Source of the DNA: Chara braunii
Taxonomy: Eukaryota > Streptophyta > Charophyceae > Charales > Characeae
Length of the DNA stretch: 46,775 nucleotides
Direction of reading: 5' to 3'
Assembly: GCA_003427395.1 (NCBI GenBank)
Contig: BFEA01000116.1
Coordinates: forward strand, 2,457,245-2,504,019
Shown here: positions 19,904 to 30,689 of the stretch, piece after piece
Layout of the letters: each line of letters starts with the position of its first letter
Position numbering within the stretch: the stretch's first letter is position 1
Translations under genes and position numbers: made by a program
Notes under the pieces: generated by a model
The model's database searches: none
Seen by the model: only the letters and a program-made list of their open reading frames with translations
Told to the model about the DNA's origin: nothing

Positions 19904-20446
19904 GGTGTCCGGATGCATGAGCACGAGGAAACATGTCGGGATTCGTCAAGTGTCGAGGGGGCAGGGGGGCTGGTCGGGCCGGTTGTGCACGCGTGGCGGG
20001 GAGCGATGGAAATGGAGGGGAAGCCATCATTCAATGAGAATGGGGGGCATGGAGGGGGAGCTATCGGTGGGAGTGCGGTCGTGTGGTAGGCGGGGCAGAC
20101 AATGGTGTCCGGATGCATGGGCACGAGGGCGCGTGTCGGGATTCGTCAACTGTCGAGGGGGCAGTGGGGCTGGTCGGGCCGGCTGTGCATGCATGGCGGG
20201 GAGTGATGGAAATGGAGGGGAAGGCATCATTCATTCAGAATGGGGGGCGTGGAGGGGGAGCTATCGGTGGGAATGTGGTCGTGTGGCAGGCGGGGCCGTG
20301 TGTGGGGAGGGGAGATGGTGGTATTGTTGTCAGTCAGGGGAAGTCATTGCATGCAGGCGCTGACTGCAGGCGCTGACATGACAATGGCGGGCGTGGAGGG
20401 GAAGCTATCGGTGGGAGTGTCGTTGTGCGGTAGGTGGGGCAGTGCG
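19904..20446 (+). repeat. 200-bp G-rich tandem repeat, about 2.3 copies
   Basis: Copy 1 19904-20103, copy 2 20104-20303, and a third partial copy about 20386-20446. Each begins GGTGTCCGGATGCATG and contains GTGTCGAGGGGGCAG and GAGGGGGAGCTATCGGTGGG. The copies differ by scattered substitutions. Open frames across it are periodic shadows. Confidence 0.85.
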
Positions 20447-20584
20447 TTGGTGGGGGGGGGATGGTGCTGTTGTCGTCAGTCATTTGGAGATGTGTGCTTG
20501 CCGGGGTTTTGTGGGGGTGTGTGTGCTGGCCGGCGGGGTCAGCGGATCAGAGTCAATTGAGGGTCATCAGTCGGTGCTCTTGTG

Positions 20585-20596
20585 TTATATATAAGG
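20585..20596 (+). promoter_or_regulatory. TATA-box-like sequence
   Basis: TTATATATAAGG, a strong TATA match followed by GC-richer DNA. No plus-strand gene is evident downstream, so function is uncertain. Confidence 0.25.
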
Positions 20597-20989
20597 AGTG
20601 GGCCCTGCCGTTGAAGGTGCACAAACTATTTGTGAGTGATAGGTGTCTGGCAGTTCTCTAGTGCAGTATCCACACGTACTGAGAGGAGACAGGAAGGGGC
20701 TGCCAAAAGCTTGAGAGGACGAAGGGTGTGGAGATTCCGTGGACGGTGTTCAAGCAGACGGAGGGCGGTGTGACGCCCAACCTCACGCCCAGCGCGACTT
20801 CCTGATCGGAGTAGAATGGGGGCCTGGAAGTGCGAAAAGGGGTGTGCCAAGGATTTTTGGGAAAGTGGGGGTGGAGTCCCAGGTCAGGACTGAGATCTCC
20901 TGTGGCAGAATTGTTCGGGGGCACGGGTGCAATTTGGCAGAGAGGGCGGACCACTTCTGGTCATAAGGCAGATGGCATGCACGGGTCAT

Positions 20990-21538
20990 TTATGGTCGTG
21001 CGATCCATCTGTGTTGAGGACGGCGGTTCATCGGAAGATTCCTTCGGGATGGGTGTGATCCCGATGAGTCCGGTCGTCGGTTGTTGCCACGTGGCGCCGG
21101 TCGTCGTACGTTCTGGTTGGGCCCTCGCGGTCCCGAGGCTCTTTGGTTGCCGCGTTGTCGGCAATTTCCGCAGGGCGTGCTGGGCCAGTAGGGGGCTATG
21201 GCTTTCCACGGGATGACCCTGAGTTGGTGATACGGGAGAAGAAGACGGAAGGGAGGGAAGTTAGTGGAGATAACGATAAAGCCGGGGGAAATAAAGTAGT
21301 GAGTGTGGTCCGTGGTGGGGAAATCAGAACACCGTGGATCGCTGGTTGTGGCACAGTGGAACTCCCTAGGACACAGTCGGTTTTCGGTTAGGCAGGGGAA
21401 CCTCTGTCGGAAGCACTCCTCAATCCAAGGGGTGAAGTACTCCAGGTCGTACGACGAATCTGAGCTCCCGGAGCGCGTCATTATGTCATCGTAGAGCCGC
21501 AGAAGTCCTAAGGACGTGTCCTCATCGATTGCGATCAC
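20990..21538 (-). CDS. Possible small protein of unknown function
   Basis: 182-codon frame starting 'MIAIDEDTSLGLLRLYDDIMTRSGSSDSSYDLEYFTPWIEECFRQRFP'. This opening has an amino-acid mix like real protein. From about residue 120 it becomes Arg/Gly/Pro/Asn-rich ('RQRGNQRASGPRGPNQNVRRPAPRGNNRR'), which could be an RGG-type nucleic-acid-binding tail or a shadow of GC-rich DNA. No family is recognised. A 15-bp imperfect inverted repeat with ACACGTGT lies immediately upstream (21544-21587). It could be a retroelement gag-like remnant, a single exon, or chance. Confidence 0.25.
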   Translation of the reverse strand: MIAIDEDTSLGLLRLYDDIMTRSGSSDSSYDLEYFTPWIEECFRQRFPCLTENRLCPREFHCATTSDPRCSDFPTTDHTHYFISPGFIVISTNFPPFRLLLPYHQLRVIPWKAIAPYWPSTPCGNCRQRGNQRASGPRGPNQNVRRPAPRGNNRRPDSSGSHPSRRNLPMNRRPQHRWIARP

Positions 21539-21543
21539 CGCTT

Positions 21544-21587
21544 GTGAATACGTGTAGGCTGCGCGAGTCGTGCTTACACGTGTTCAC
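21544..21587. repeat. Inverted repeat with ACGTG cores
   Basis: Arms 21544-21558 and 21573-21587 pair over 15 bp with two mismatches; each contains ACGTG, the core of bZIP/bHLH-type sites. It lies 6 bp upstream of the minus-strand frame at 21538. Confidence 0.55.
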
Positions 21588-23540
21588 ACGGGATGATTGT
21601 TTCGTTGCTGACGCGGAAGGGCCACATCCAATCAGGCAATATCCCCGTAATCGTTAAGTTTGTGAATCGACGGGCGGGGACTCGTGTAAGTGCGCAGATC
21701 AGATCGCACCTACGTGCGCCCCTGCGCGGCGTTCGCTGGTTTTCTGGGCAACCAGTTATCCGATCACCTAATCATTACGTAATTTCCGAGTACGCAAGAT
21801 GCAACAACCACAACAGCTCGATCAGAAGATAAGCAAAAATGGAAACGACATTGATGACTACGCAAAATTCCTACCGTATTCACAAGTGCATCAAGATGGT
21901 AAGCAAAGGCAAGGATCAGGCAGAAAGACAAGCAAACAGACACGACATCCATTCATCCATTCGCACACCATATCCGAGATGGAAATCGTAAAGACGAGTA
22001 TGGATGAGAGAAAACCAAGCCAAGATTCCGAAAACAAAAACGGGCGAACCCTGATCCGAAATCAAAATTTATATACACCAGCAGAGAGGGAGAAAAGACA
22101 AAAGAAACAGCAAATCCGCGTCCATCGACCTCAGCTCCCTCTTCCTCTCTCTCTCTCTCTCCGATGCGGACAGTCCGTCGTCACGCACCAACCCACGAAG
22201 TCGTCACCCCGCTTAGTCCTCCCGCACCCGTCAGGTTCGCCCGCGCCCACAGTCCGTCGTGGCTCGCGTTAACCCCGCGCGCTTGGCACCAGCTCGTCGG
22301 GTCGCTCGACTCCCACTTCAACTCACCTCTTACTTCGCTCGTGAGCCGACCCTTCCTGATCGCGCTACCCCGAGCTTCCACTTAGCCGGTTAAGAGAGCT
22401 AACTAATCGCGCAGCCGGAATTTATAGCGTGCATGCATGCGCGAAGAACACGGAATTACAAAGACTTAGAAAGAAGATTAGAGAGGGAGCGCCTGCGTTT
22501 TGCATGACCGGGCCGCGGCGTGGGGGACGTAGCCGCTCTCCACGCATCGATCCGATCATGCAGACCGCGGCTACCAAAACACAGCGAAAAGAAGGAGAAG
22601 AAGGGCGGGAAAGGCGAAACACAAGAAGAAAGATACAGTTACAATGGCCCCCGCCCAAAATTACAGTTACACACACAATTAAAGGCGCGGACTAATCAGA
22701 GTTTCGTTGCAGCCACACGAAGAAGCGCATAAGCAAAAAGCGTCGCGCGGCCCAGAAGAAATTCCTAATTACAAAATTCCTAAATTCCTATCTAATGCGA
22801 AAAACGCAAAAAGCACAAACTCTGAAAAGAAAGTCCGAAATTCCGAGAGCCATCGGGGCTCGACAAGATTCGAAAAAGAATTCAAAAAGAACGAAGCAAA
22901 TTCTCGCGCGATGTCCGCGCCTAAATTCCAAAATTGAAACGAAAGAAGCGACGTCAACAGTTATTAATCGCGCGCATGACAGCGCGCCAGCCATCCAACC
23001 GACCAATCGACCGATCGTCCCGGGACACGCCCAGTTCCGAACCCAACCATTGAAAAAGGAAACGACGAAAAAGACGAAGAAGCAGGGACACCAATGCAAT
23101 TTCCTTCCTTTCCCGATCTCCCGTAATTGGCCCATTCCTCCCAGCTTAGGACCCCTCATCGCTATCGCGCAGGAAATCGCGCGGTGCGGAAATCGGTTCG
23201 TCACAGCGGGTGTTCAAGCAGACAGAGGCTCTGGTTCTAACCCATATTATAGAAGCAGCCCCATACCATGTTCCAGGTGTACTTCCACCAAGAAAAGTCC
23301 CAGACCCAGTACAAACCCAAGCTTGCTGGTGTCCCAGTTCTCAGCTTGTAAGCATGCCTCTTGCACAGCCCTTCAGCTGCTACATCGGCGTGCCTCCAAG
23401 CAGACTCCGGAGCTGCCATGTCAGCGCCCCTGTTATGTCATCGATCTAAGTTCTACCTTCTGCCGTAACTCCCAGATGCCTTCTGGCTTATCATAGCCAA
23501 ACGTCACAAGGCACACTCTCAGTCCCGTCTTACTCTACAT
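21588..23540. other. No convincing gene; (CT)n at 22145-22161
   Basis: Several frames of 60-230 codons exist on both strands, but they are Lys/Arg-rich or Arg-rich and look like composition effects. The 14-mer GTGTTCAAGCAGAC at 23211-23224 also occurs at 20748-20761. Confidence 0.45.
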
Positions 23541-23939
23541 CTACCCATTTGACCTTGCCGACCCCTGCTTCAATACGGGGGAGCAGCGGGGGTAGGGGGG
23601 CCACAGCCCCCCCTCCCCCACACTTCAACATAACCGCAATTTGCTCAACCCCAGAGCCTAGCAGTCCGTTGACATTTTCCACACCACCTGCCGATTTGAA
23701 GGGCGGCCCCCAGCCCCACAATCGAGCATCACGTGCCAGTTGCATAAGTTCAAGGACGTTACTAAAGCACTGTTTTTAGATGAGCTTAGGGTGTCCTAGG
23801 GCCTAGAGCAAAGAGATCCTTGATCGTCCAAGATTGCCTCACGGACTGCCTCTCTCTTTCTTCCTTCTACAACACTCGAACAGAGCGCAAACATAGACAT
23901 AGTGCTGACATAGCACAGAACAATGTGATCACTTTTATA

Positions 23940-24174
23940 GCACAATTCACCCACCCACTCACCCAGCCACCCGCCTACCCACTTACCCACCCACGCACCC
24001 GCACTCACTGGGCAACTACCTTGTTCTACAACGGGCTCAACATAACATAAACATAGTGCGTAGCACAAACACAGCACAAACACCGCACAAAAAGAAACAC
24101 AAACATAGTATAAACATTCCGCGCGAACATATCACGAACACAGCACAAACACAGCATGAAAATAGCACAAACAT
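23940..24174 (+). repeat. CCCA-rich and CACAAACA-type simple repeat leading into a gap
   Basis: 23949-24003 is built of CCCAC/CCCA units. From about 24045 the sequence is made of degenerate ACATAGCACAAACACAGC units about 10 bp long and runs into the assembly gap, so the array is probably longer than shown. Confidence 0.7.
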
Positions 24175-24632
24175 NNNNNNNNNNNNNNNNNNNNNNNNNN
24201 NNNNNNNNNNNNNNNNNNNNNNNNNNNNNNNNNNNNNNNNNNNNNNNNNNNNNNNNNNNNNNNNNNNNNNNNNNNNNNNNNNNNNNNNNNNNNNNNNNNN
24301 NNNNNNNNNNNNNNNNNNNNNNNNNNNNNNNNNNNNNNNNNNNNNNNNNNNNNNNNNNNNNNNNNNNNNNNNNNNNNNNNNNNNNNNNNNNNNNNNNNNN
24401 NNNNNNNNNNNNNNNNNNNNNNNNNNNNNNNNNNNNNNNNNNNNNNNNNNNNNNNNNNNNNNNNNNNNNNNNNNNNNNNNNNNNNNNNNNNNNNNNNNNN
24501 NNNNNNNNNNNNNNNNNNNNNNNNNNNNNNNNNNNNNNNNNNNNNNNNNNNNNNNNNNNNNNNNNNNNNNNNNNNNNNNNNNNNNNNNNNNNNNNNNNNN
24601 NNNNNNNNNNNNNNNNNNNNNNNNNNNNNNNN
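24175..24632. other. Assembly gap (458 N)
   Basis: Unresolved sequence, probably the centre of the CACAAACA-type array on its left side. Confidence 0.99.
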
Positions 24633-25853
24633 GCCGACACGAAGGCTGACAAGTGTGGACGGGTTGTCCCGACTGTCCGAACTGTGGGGAGCCCCGTGCG
24701 TTCCAAACCAAAACAAAACCTCGACAACTGGGACATGGCCCCCGGGGTTCCCTTGGCTGCGCTACCACGCCTGGCGCAGTCTATCAGTTTAATTTTTTTG
24801 GGGGGTGAGGGTTCCAACTTGAAGACAGGAAGTGCAGAGCCAGTAGGTTGCGTTTCAGGCCAAATTCCACTTTTTTCATCATCCCGGAGTCCCGGGCCTC
24901 CCCACAAAATTGTCAAGTTGTGAACTCTATTGATTGCATACAACCATCCACTCACACTCATTTTCTCTTTCTGAATTTCTAAGGCAATACTCAGGCAGAC
25001 TCCCCTCCTCTGGTCTGGTTGGCCAAGGCAGCCCATACTGAGGCCTTACTGTACGAATCGAAGCCCCCTACAGAGGCCTGCTAGACTCGGAGTTTGGGGA
25101 GTTTGTTTCTATGGTGTATCATGGGTCAGGTTCCCTTGCCAGTCTGTAATCCCGCTGTTCTTTGTTTTGTATGTGTGGGCTTAATCCACCAGTTTGTCCG
25201 ACCCTCTTTCTCCCAATACAGAATTTTGCTGTGCGCCTCTTTGTATGTGCTGACCTGCGTACGATTTGCTTGGGGAAGCCAGCCTTTCACATCTGGTAGG
25301 CCAAGCCCCTAAGCTGCATCAGAAGAAAATAGATGGGAAACGTACTGGTGGTTTAAGCACATCCAGTCAGTATCAAATGGGGCTCTGCTCCCAACAATAT
25401 GAGGAGCCCTGGCCATAAGGATATGGTGCTAAACTACCGTTGCCACCAAAACCGTTTTCTTGGCTTTGCCGGCATGAGCCCGATTTTCTGATTCATAATT
25501 GGACTATTGCTGTCACTATCCACGATGTGATGACTGAGGTCGGTGCCCACAGGCTTGTCTTTCATGGATGTCCTGGACATTCTATGGGCCATGGTGTGCT
25601 CAGGGCAGCCTTGTGATTTTCTGTGTGAATAGAACTCCTGTAATGCTCCATTTCGGATGTCGGTTGTGCTCCCGAACAGTTTCCACCTCCTTCACATCAA
25701 CATGATGGTGAACTGCTGAAGTTGTGAACAATATAATGCAGTGCATACATGCATATGAGAATTGAAAAGATTATACTTATCTGCCAGCCTTGTTTGCTTC
25801 CACTTGGGCACCTTCCTGCCATTTCTTATAGACCGCTAATTTCATTACAATAC
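24633..25853. other. No gene assigned; downstream of the minus-strand exon
   Basis: Would contain the intron and further exons if the serine-rich exon at 25950-26885 belongs to a real gene. A minus-strand frame at 25036-24633 ('INRVHNLTILWGGPGLRDDEKSG...') is open into the gap but not recognised. I could not identify a convincing acceptor and exon pair by eye. Confidence 0.4.
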
Positions 25854-25955
25854 ATACATTAAGTCATCACGCTGCATCATACACGTGCAATTGCTTACCT
25901 CACTATACATTAAGTCATCACGCTGCATCATACACGTGCAATTGCTTACCTCACT
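25854..25955 (-). repeat. 51-bp tandem duplication carrying a 5' splice site
   Basis: Two copies, 25854-25904 and 25905-25955, identical as far as aligned. In minus orientation each contains GTGAG|GTAAGCAATTG, an exact AG|GTAAG donor. Donor GT positions are 25949-25948 and 25898-25897. Confidence 0.85.
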
Positions 25956-26885
25956 AAACTGCAGCAACACCATCGGATGTGTCTGGCCACCGTTTGGTGC
26001 CTCTGCTGAACTGGTAGGTGTAACTTTGGTTAGTTGTCTTGCACACCATTCCTCAATCTTGGCCCTGTCAGCTAACGAGGCTTGCTTTGGGATGCTGGGA
26101 CCAATGCTCTGGTGTCTGCTGATACTTGGACGATTCTGTGTCAGAGCGTCCGGCGGGTTTTCCAAGGGCGGCTTCCCGGCCATGACCGCCATTATGCTCT
26201 CCAAGCCACGTTTGCTTAAGCCGTCGGTATCCCGCGGACTTCGAGTCCCTCGACGTGACCTACCTCGCAACTCTCCAGGCAAGCTTGATCGCCGAGCAGG
26301 GCCTCCCACCACCTCTTCTGCTGGTGCTGTTGATCCAACTCCTTTCAATGAGCTGTCTGGATGATCGATGCCCAACTCCTCTTCCTTCTTTTCCAGAAGT
26401 ATTTCATCCATCCCTGGTGGCGATAGATCCTTTGCCAGGTCACCATCAAACTCATGGTTGAAGTAAACCTGACACCCAAAAGTACGAGCCCAGGACGGGC
26501 ACTCAGACATTATATAATGTGACTTCTGGAAAGGATGTTCCTGTTGAACCTTTCCTGCACCCTCGGTGGGAAGCTGCTCCCCATCCTTCAAGTTTGTGCC
26601 CGCCAATCCGCCCGATTCTTTTGCCTCCTCCCCTACCGCCGTCGTACTCATATCCCTCATCTTCTGGAAACGGGCATTCGAGAAGCCTGGAGGGAACTTC
26701 ACCCTCTCTTCCCATACCTTTTTCACCACCTTTAACAACCTTTGTGGAATCTTTACCAGTCCGGTGGCATGAGCCCGCTTTCCGCTGACGGAAGAATCCG
26801 TCGAACCCTGCATGGAGGCATTGGAGGAAGACCACTCCTTCATGCTTCCAGAGCTGTTGCTTTCCCTTCTCACCAATTTCGCCAT
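25950..26885 (-). CDS. Serine-rich protein exon, unknown family
   Basis: Best non-transposon coding candidate. The start ATGGCG at 26885 ('MAKLVRRESNSSGSMKEWSSSNASM') has a plant-like GC after ATG; the frame is closed by TAA 24 bp upstream. About 312 codons lead to a strong donor AG|GTAAGC at 25950. Features are Ser-rich and basic stretches, a possible helical 'IPQRLLKVVKKVWEERVKFP', 'PSWARTFGCQVYFNHEFDG', acidic 'DEILLEKKEEELGIDHPD', Arg/Ser-rich 'RGRSRRGTRSPRD' and 'ADRAKIEEWCARQLTKV'. No known domain is recognised and no membrane segment is seen. If not spliced, the frame reads on 35 codons through two identical 17-residue repeats to a stop at 25845. The composition could suit a phosphoprotein or regulatory linker, but that is inference. 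It could also be an upstream-spliced exon. Confidence 0.45.
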
Positions 26886-26899
26886 CACAGTCACTTTTT

Positions 26900-28337
26900 C
26901 TTGGACTTAGCAGCGCAGTGGTAAGCCGCCCTCCGTGCCACATACCAATCCACCTCACCAGGGTATGAACACAAGTTAATCGATTGCTAGGATTGAGCCC
27001 AGGACAGCCAACTGACCCAATCACTGAGAAACCGCTCATGTCACACGGTGTGATCTCTCTGCTGTCAAATCACCAGCAACCACAAGTCTAGTTTAGCAAT
27101 CTGAGCCAAGCTTGGATGGGTCAGCACAAATTTCTTTGGCCAGCGGGACAGGCGGGAGGTCGACAAGCCTGTTGCAAGCGGAGATGCAAAAAAAGGCATG
27201 AGCAGACAAATCAGTAAGCAGAAGACTTATCCAGCACGTCTTCAACTCTCAACCTTCTAGTTTTAACTCAGAACCCTTGCATTGCTCTTATGCTTATCAG
27301 ATCCCTCGCTCCAGCACTGAAAGAGGGGTGTTTGGTGCGAACTAGCTCATCTCGAGTCTCACCTGTATGATGGGATGTGAGAGTGGAGAGTGTCACTTGT
27401 GATGTGTACCAACTCCAGCAAATCAGAGACACCGAGTGGATGTCCACTGGCAATGCAGGCAATCGAATCGCTGATTTATCATATGTTTAGAACAGGGGTC
27501 CTGTCAGCTAGCTCAGCAGTTTTCGCACCTTAGCAGCACCGCATAGGCGCTGGTTCTATCCCCGTTGCCGCCACTTTTGGTGGTCTGAGGAGGATGGCCA
27601 GGGGGGCAGTCAACGCTGGTAGCTCGCTGGGGTGAGTTGTGCCGCCCTGTAACCAGTGACAATGCGGAAACGTCAGGCCAGGTGGAAGTGCTGCTCAGGT
27701 CCTGCTGCGGCCGGGCGGGCGGGACACATCCAGTAAAATAATTTTCAGGTTGAGTTCTCAGTCAGAATCATCGTAGCTGACATGCACGGCTCTATTACAA
27801 TGCCTGTCAGGGTTGAGACCCTTAATTTCACCATTCAAGACCTGTCACCCCTGGCAGTACCGTGGGCCAGTTAGAAAAAGAGGGGAAAAAAAGAAGCTCA
27901 ATAATCAATAATCATGACATACAATCTACAATAACCTCCGTAATAATCTCGACTTACCTGAGGGCGGTCACCTGTGGATACACCTCAAGACTGCTGCCTT
28001 TTTTAAAAAAAAAAAAGAGAAAAAAGGAGTACCACACAGGATTAACCAGCTCAGGGGAGTGGGGTACCACAGACTCCCCACAGACTTCACACCTGGCAGC
28101 TTAGGAGAGATCTCTGAACAGCAAGCCAGAGCAGTGTATGCTCTACTCCCTGTTTGTTAGCTGTCAGAATTCTTCATCCAGTGGGACCATATCACTGGCC
28201 TTACCAATCCCACATAGGGAAAGGTACAAACGACAAAATGGACCCTCAAATTGGTTGCCACCCCTACGGATAGCCTGAGCTCGTCACTCTTTCTCTTGTT
28301 TTCTCCCTTTCTATCCCCCTTATTCCGTATCGGAGGC

Positions 28338-28339
<2 letters not shown>
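26900..28339. other. No gene seen; tRNA-like fragment at 27505-27575
   Basis: Mixed sequence with no convincing coding frame. A run of A (28006-28017) and a tRNA-derived segment (listed separately) are the only structured parts noticed. Confidence 0.45.
27505..27575 (+). repeat. tRNA-derived sequence (SINE head or pseudogene)
   Basis: Box-A-like TAGCTCAGCAG and, about 40 bp on, box-B-like GGTTCTATCCC, in tRNA order and spacing. The acceptor arms do not pair cleanly, so it is not an intact tRNA. Confidence 0.4.

Positions 28340-28398
<59 letters not shown>
28340..28398 (+). repeat. (GA)n microsatellite
   Basis: About 29 GA units, directly followed by an 82-bp tandem duplication. Confidence 0.97.
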
Positions 28399-28399
<1 letters not shown>

Positions 28400-28563
28400 G
28401 CAGGGGATCCCTAGACTAGTTTTGCTGTGTGACCACAAAAGTGGGCAATTTTGCAAATGACAGGGCGGTGGGGGCATTGCCGCAGGGGATCCCTAGACTA
28501 GTTTTGCTGTGTGACCACAAAAGTGGGCAATTTTGCAAATGGCAGGGCGGCGGGGGCATTGTC
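28400..28563 (+). repeat. 82-bp tandem duplication
   Basis: Copies 28400-28481 and 28482-28563, both starting GCAGGGGATCCCTAGACTAG, with very few differences. TTTTGCTGTGT in each copy is complementary to ACACAGCAAAA just downstream (28597-28607), so a foldback is possible. Confidence 0.88.
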
Positions 28564-29033
28564 TTTGCCAATTTGCTAGCCCTGTGTGACTACCCGACAC
28601 AGCAAAATGGCAAACCGGTAGTAGCAAACGTGGCAAATTCTGTGGTTTTGCTACCTGTGTGTGTGCGCGCCCTGAGTATGCCCTCTGGAACTCGTTATCC
28701 CAAAAATAGCCAGTTACGGAAAGTACTCTTTTTCCTCTGGGACATATCCACTTATCAAAGATATTATGCTTTGTGTTACCCCAGTGAAAGGGGCCTATTT
28801 TTTTCAGGAAAAGGCTCATTTTCTTAGAGTACCCTTGGAATTTTTCCCTTTCTTCCTTTCCTTTCGTCAAGAACACGGCTGGCCACACCTAGTACCATAA
28901 GAGCACTCTAGGATTGAAGGAAGGAATGCCACATCAGATGACTCCATTCCTTTTCTTTTTTTTGAAGGAAAACATGATCCGATGACTCCATTCCATCAGC
29001 AGGGAGCTCACTGCTTCATTCTGTCTTTCCTTG

Positions 29034-29093
29034 CGAGACACCGGACCCATTTTCAGCACGTGCTGCTCACCAAGAATACATTGGAGCCATCTC
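29034..29093 (+). repeat. Dispersed SINE-like repeat, copy 4
   Basis: GAGACACCGGACCC ... TGCTGCTCACCAAG ... TTGGAGCCATCT aligns with copy 5 at 30286 and, reverse complemented, with copies 1 and 6. Confidence 0.5.
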
Positions 29094-30278
29094 AAGTGCT
29101 TGGGCCTCCATTGGGATGAGGCTTGCCCTTCCCCCTTATGAATTGCCACCAAACCATACTAATAATAACAGGAAATTTTGCCAAATGCCCCTGAAAGCTA
29201 AAGGAATGCTAGAAGACCCCTAAGAGATGAGGATAGAGTAGAATGCCCTTTGCACAAAAAAATGTGCTACACTGCTCTCTGGAGGGTGAGAACTAGCACT
29301 CTACCCCTCTCCCGACACTGCCAATCGGGGCATTTCAAAAATTTTCACAGGTACCTGGTTAAGGTATACATCAAAGATGACAGGTCAAACTGACGCACGG
29401 GGTATTTTACAAGATTTGGCATTTGGCATTTGTCAGAAGGGCACTCCGCTCTATGCACATCTTTTAGGGGTATTCTAGCATCCCTTCACCTTTCAGGGGT
29501 ATCTAAAAAAAACACAAAAGAGGGAGCATCACATCATTTGCATCCCTTTCTTTTGTTCCTTTTTTTTTTAAGTAAGCTACATTCTTCTCTCAATTTCACC
29601 TCACACTACCTACCTACCACTACTCCTAGATGACCCCCGACTCAAGATGACCCCCAAAAATATATACCCGGGTAGCTCGGCATCCATCTGAACGTCACGG
29701 ATCTCAGAAATGCACTCTATGGGCCTCGTTACACCCTCCTTGGAAAATCCTCAGGAATTAGGAGGAAGTCCTTTGATTAATTTATCGTGGGGAAAAAGAA
29801 AAAAGAAAAAGATAAACAGTTGTGCTTGAGGCTTTCAGCCAATAGGGTGTCGCCACGATCCCGGTTCAACCGTTGTAACATCTCCTCTACGTGTGTGTCC
29901 TCTCCTCTCCGTCAATAGCGGCTCCTTGAGCCCAAAGGACCTCAGGAGGACCCTTGAATCCAAGGACGCAATGGCTGGCGATTCTGAGGATCCCCAAAGA
30001 AATCTTTCGGGAGCGTTTTCACTTTGGGCCTCGTTAATCGAAGGAATTCGGTGGATTAGGACGCGGTGTAACCATTATCTTCCTCAAACAAGATGAGTCC
30101 AGCATCCCATAACTTTACATCCAAAGGAAAGAAGTCGCAAAGTTTATAAAAAAAATCCCTATTTTACACTTTTCTTGTTAGGCTGAAGAGGGAAAGCTCA
30201 CAGCACTAATACACTGCCAGTTAATGCCCTGGGTTCCCTGAGGTAACTAATGCTGCAGGGTATAAGAGATCAAGATTC
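29094..30278. other. No gene seen
   Basis: Unremarkable sequence with short A and T runs. The longest frames are under 75 codons and of shadow type. Confidence 0.45.
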
Positions 30279-30405
30279 TCTGAAAGAGACACTGGACCCG
30301 CATTTGAGTACTTGATGCTCCCCACAAACAGAAAGGAGCCATCTACCATGGGGAACTACTGTTGGAGGGGGCTTAGATGGTGTTTTTGCTTTGAAAAAAA
30401 GAAAA
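30279..30405 (+). repeat. Dispersed SINE-like repeat, copy 5
   Basis: GAAAGAGACACTGGACCCG ... GATGCTCCCCACAAACAG ... GGAGCCATCTACC, ending in an A-rich tail (GAAAAAAAGAAAACC). This is the clearest A-tailed plus-strand copy. Confidence 0.6.
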
Positions 30406-30613
30406 CCTTTTCTAACATCTTGTGTATGGCATGTAGCTGAATGGTACACATCCATGTTGGGGTCGGCCGCTGATATCATCGTACATCATGCTCTGAAGTG
30501 GGAAGTCCTCTTTGATTGGTGGATTAGGAGCGCGGAACAAAAACAAAAAACAAAAACGAGAAAGGTACTTGATTGGTTCCGTGAGCTCCGTTGTACCCTA
30601 CCCAGTCACCAGC

Positions 30614-30688
30614 CATTGCATGATTTCCGGGATACCCCCAAGTGGGATACCCCCAAGTGGAATACCCCCATTGCATGCTTTCCGGGCC
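30614..30688 (+). repeat. 15-bp tandem repeat inside an 18-bp direct repeat
   Basis: GATACCCCCAAGTGG-type units (three, the last diverged) lie between CATTGCATGATTTCCGGG and CATTGCATGCTTTCCGGG. Confidence 0.8.
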
Positions 30689-30689
30689 C

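Noticed and set aside
19561-20363. Overlapping 130-190-codon frames on both strands
   Set aside because: They follow the 200-bp G-rich tandem repeat and show no domain or codon bias.
22795-23496. 233-codon plus-strand frame
   Set aside because: Lys/Arg-rich then Cys/Ser-rich with no recognisable motif, overlapped by a minus-strand frame of similar quality.
24026-25036. Frames of 190-340 codons across 24175-24632
   Set aside because: More than half of each consists of unknown residues over the assembly gap.
26934-26992. tRNA-like GCGCAGTGGTAAGC ... GGATTGAGCCC
   Set aside because: Only a box-A-like start; the box-B-like word is too far away and the stems do not form.
28937-28993. Direct repeat GATGACTCCATTCC around a T-run as a tiny retroposition
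   Set aside because: The 14-bp repeats encompass under 30 bp of low-complexity DNA; replication slippage is as likely.
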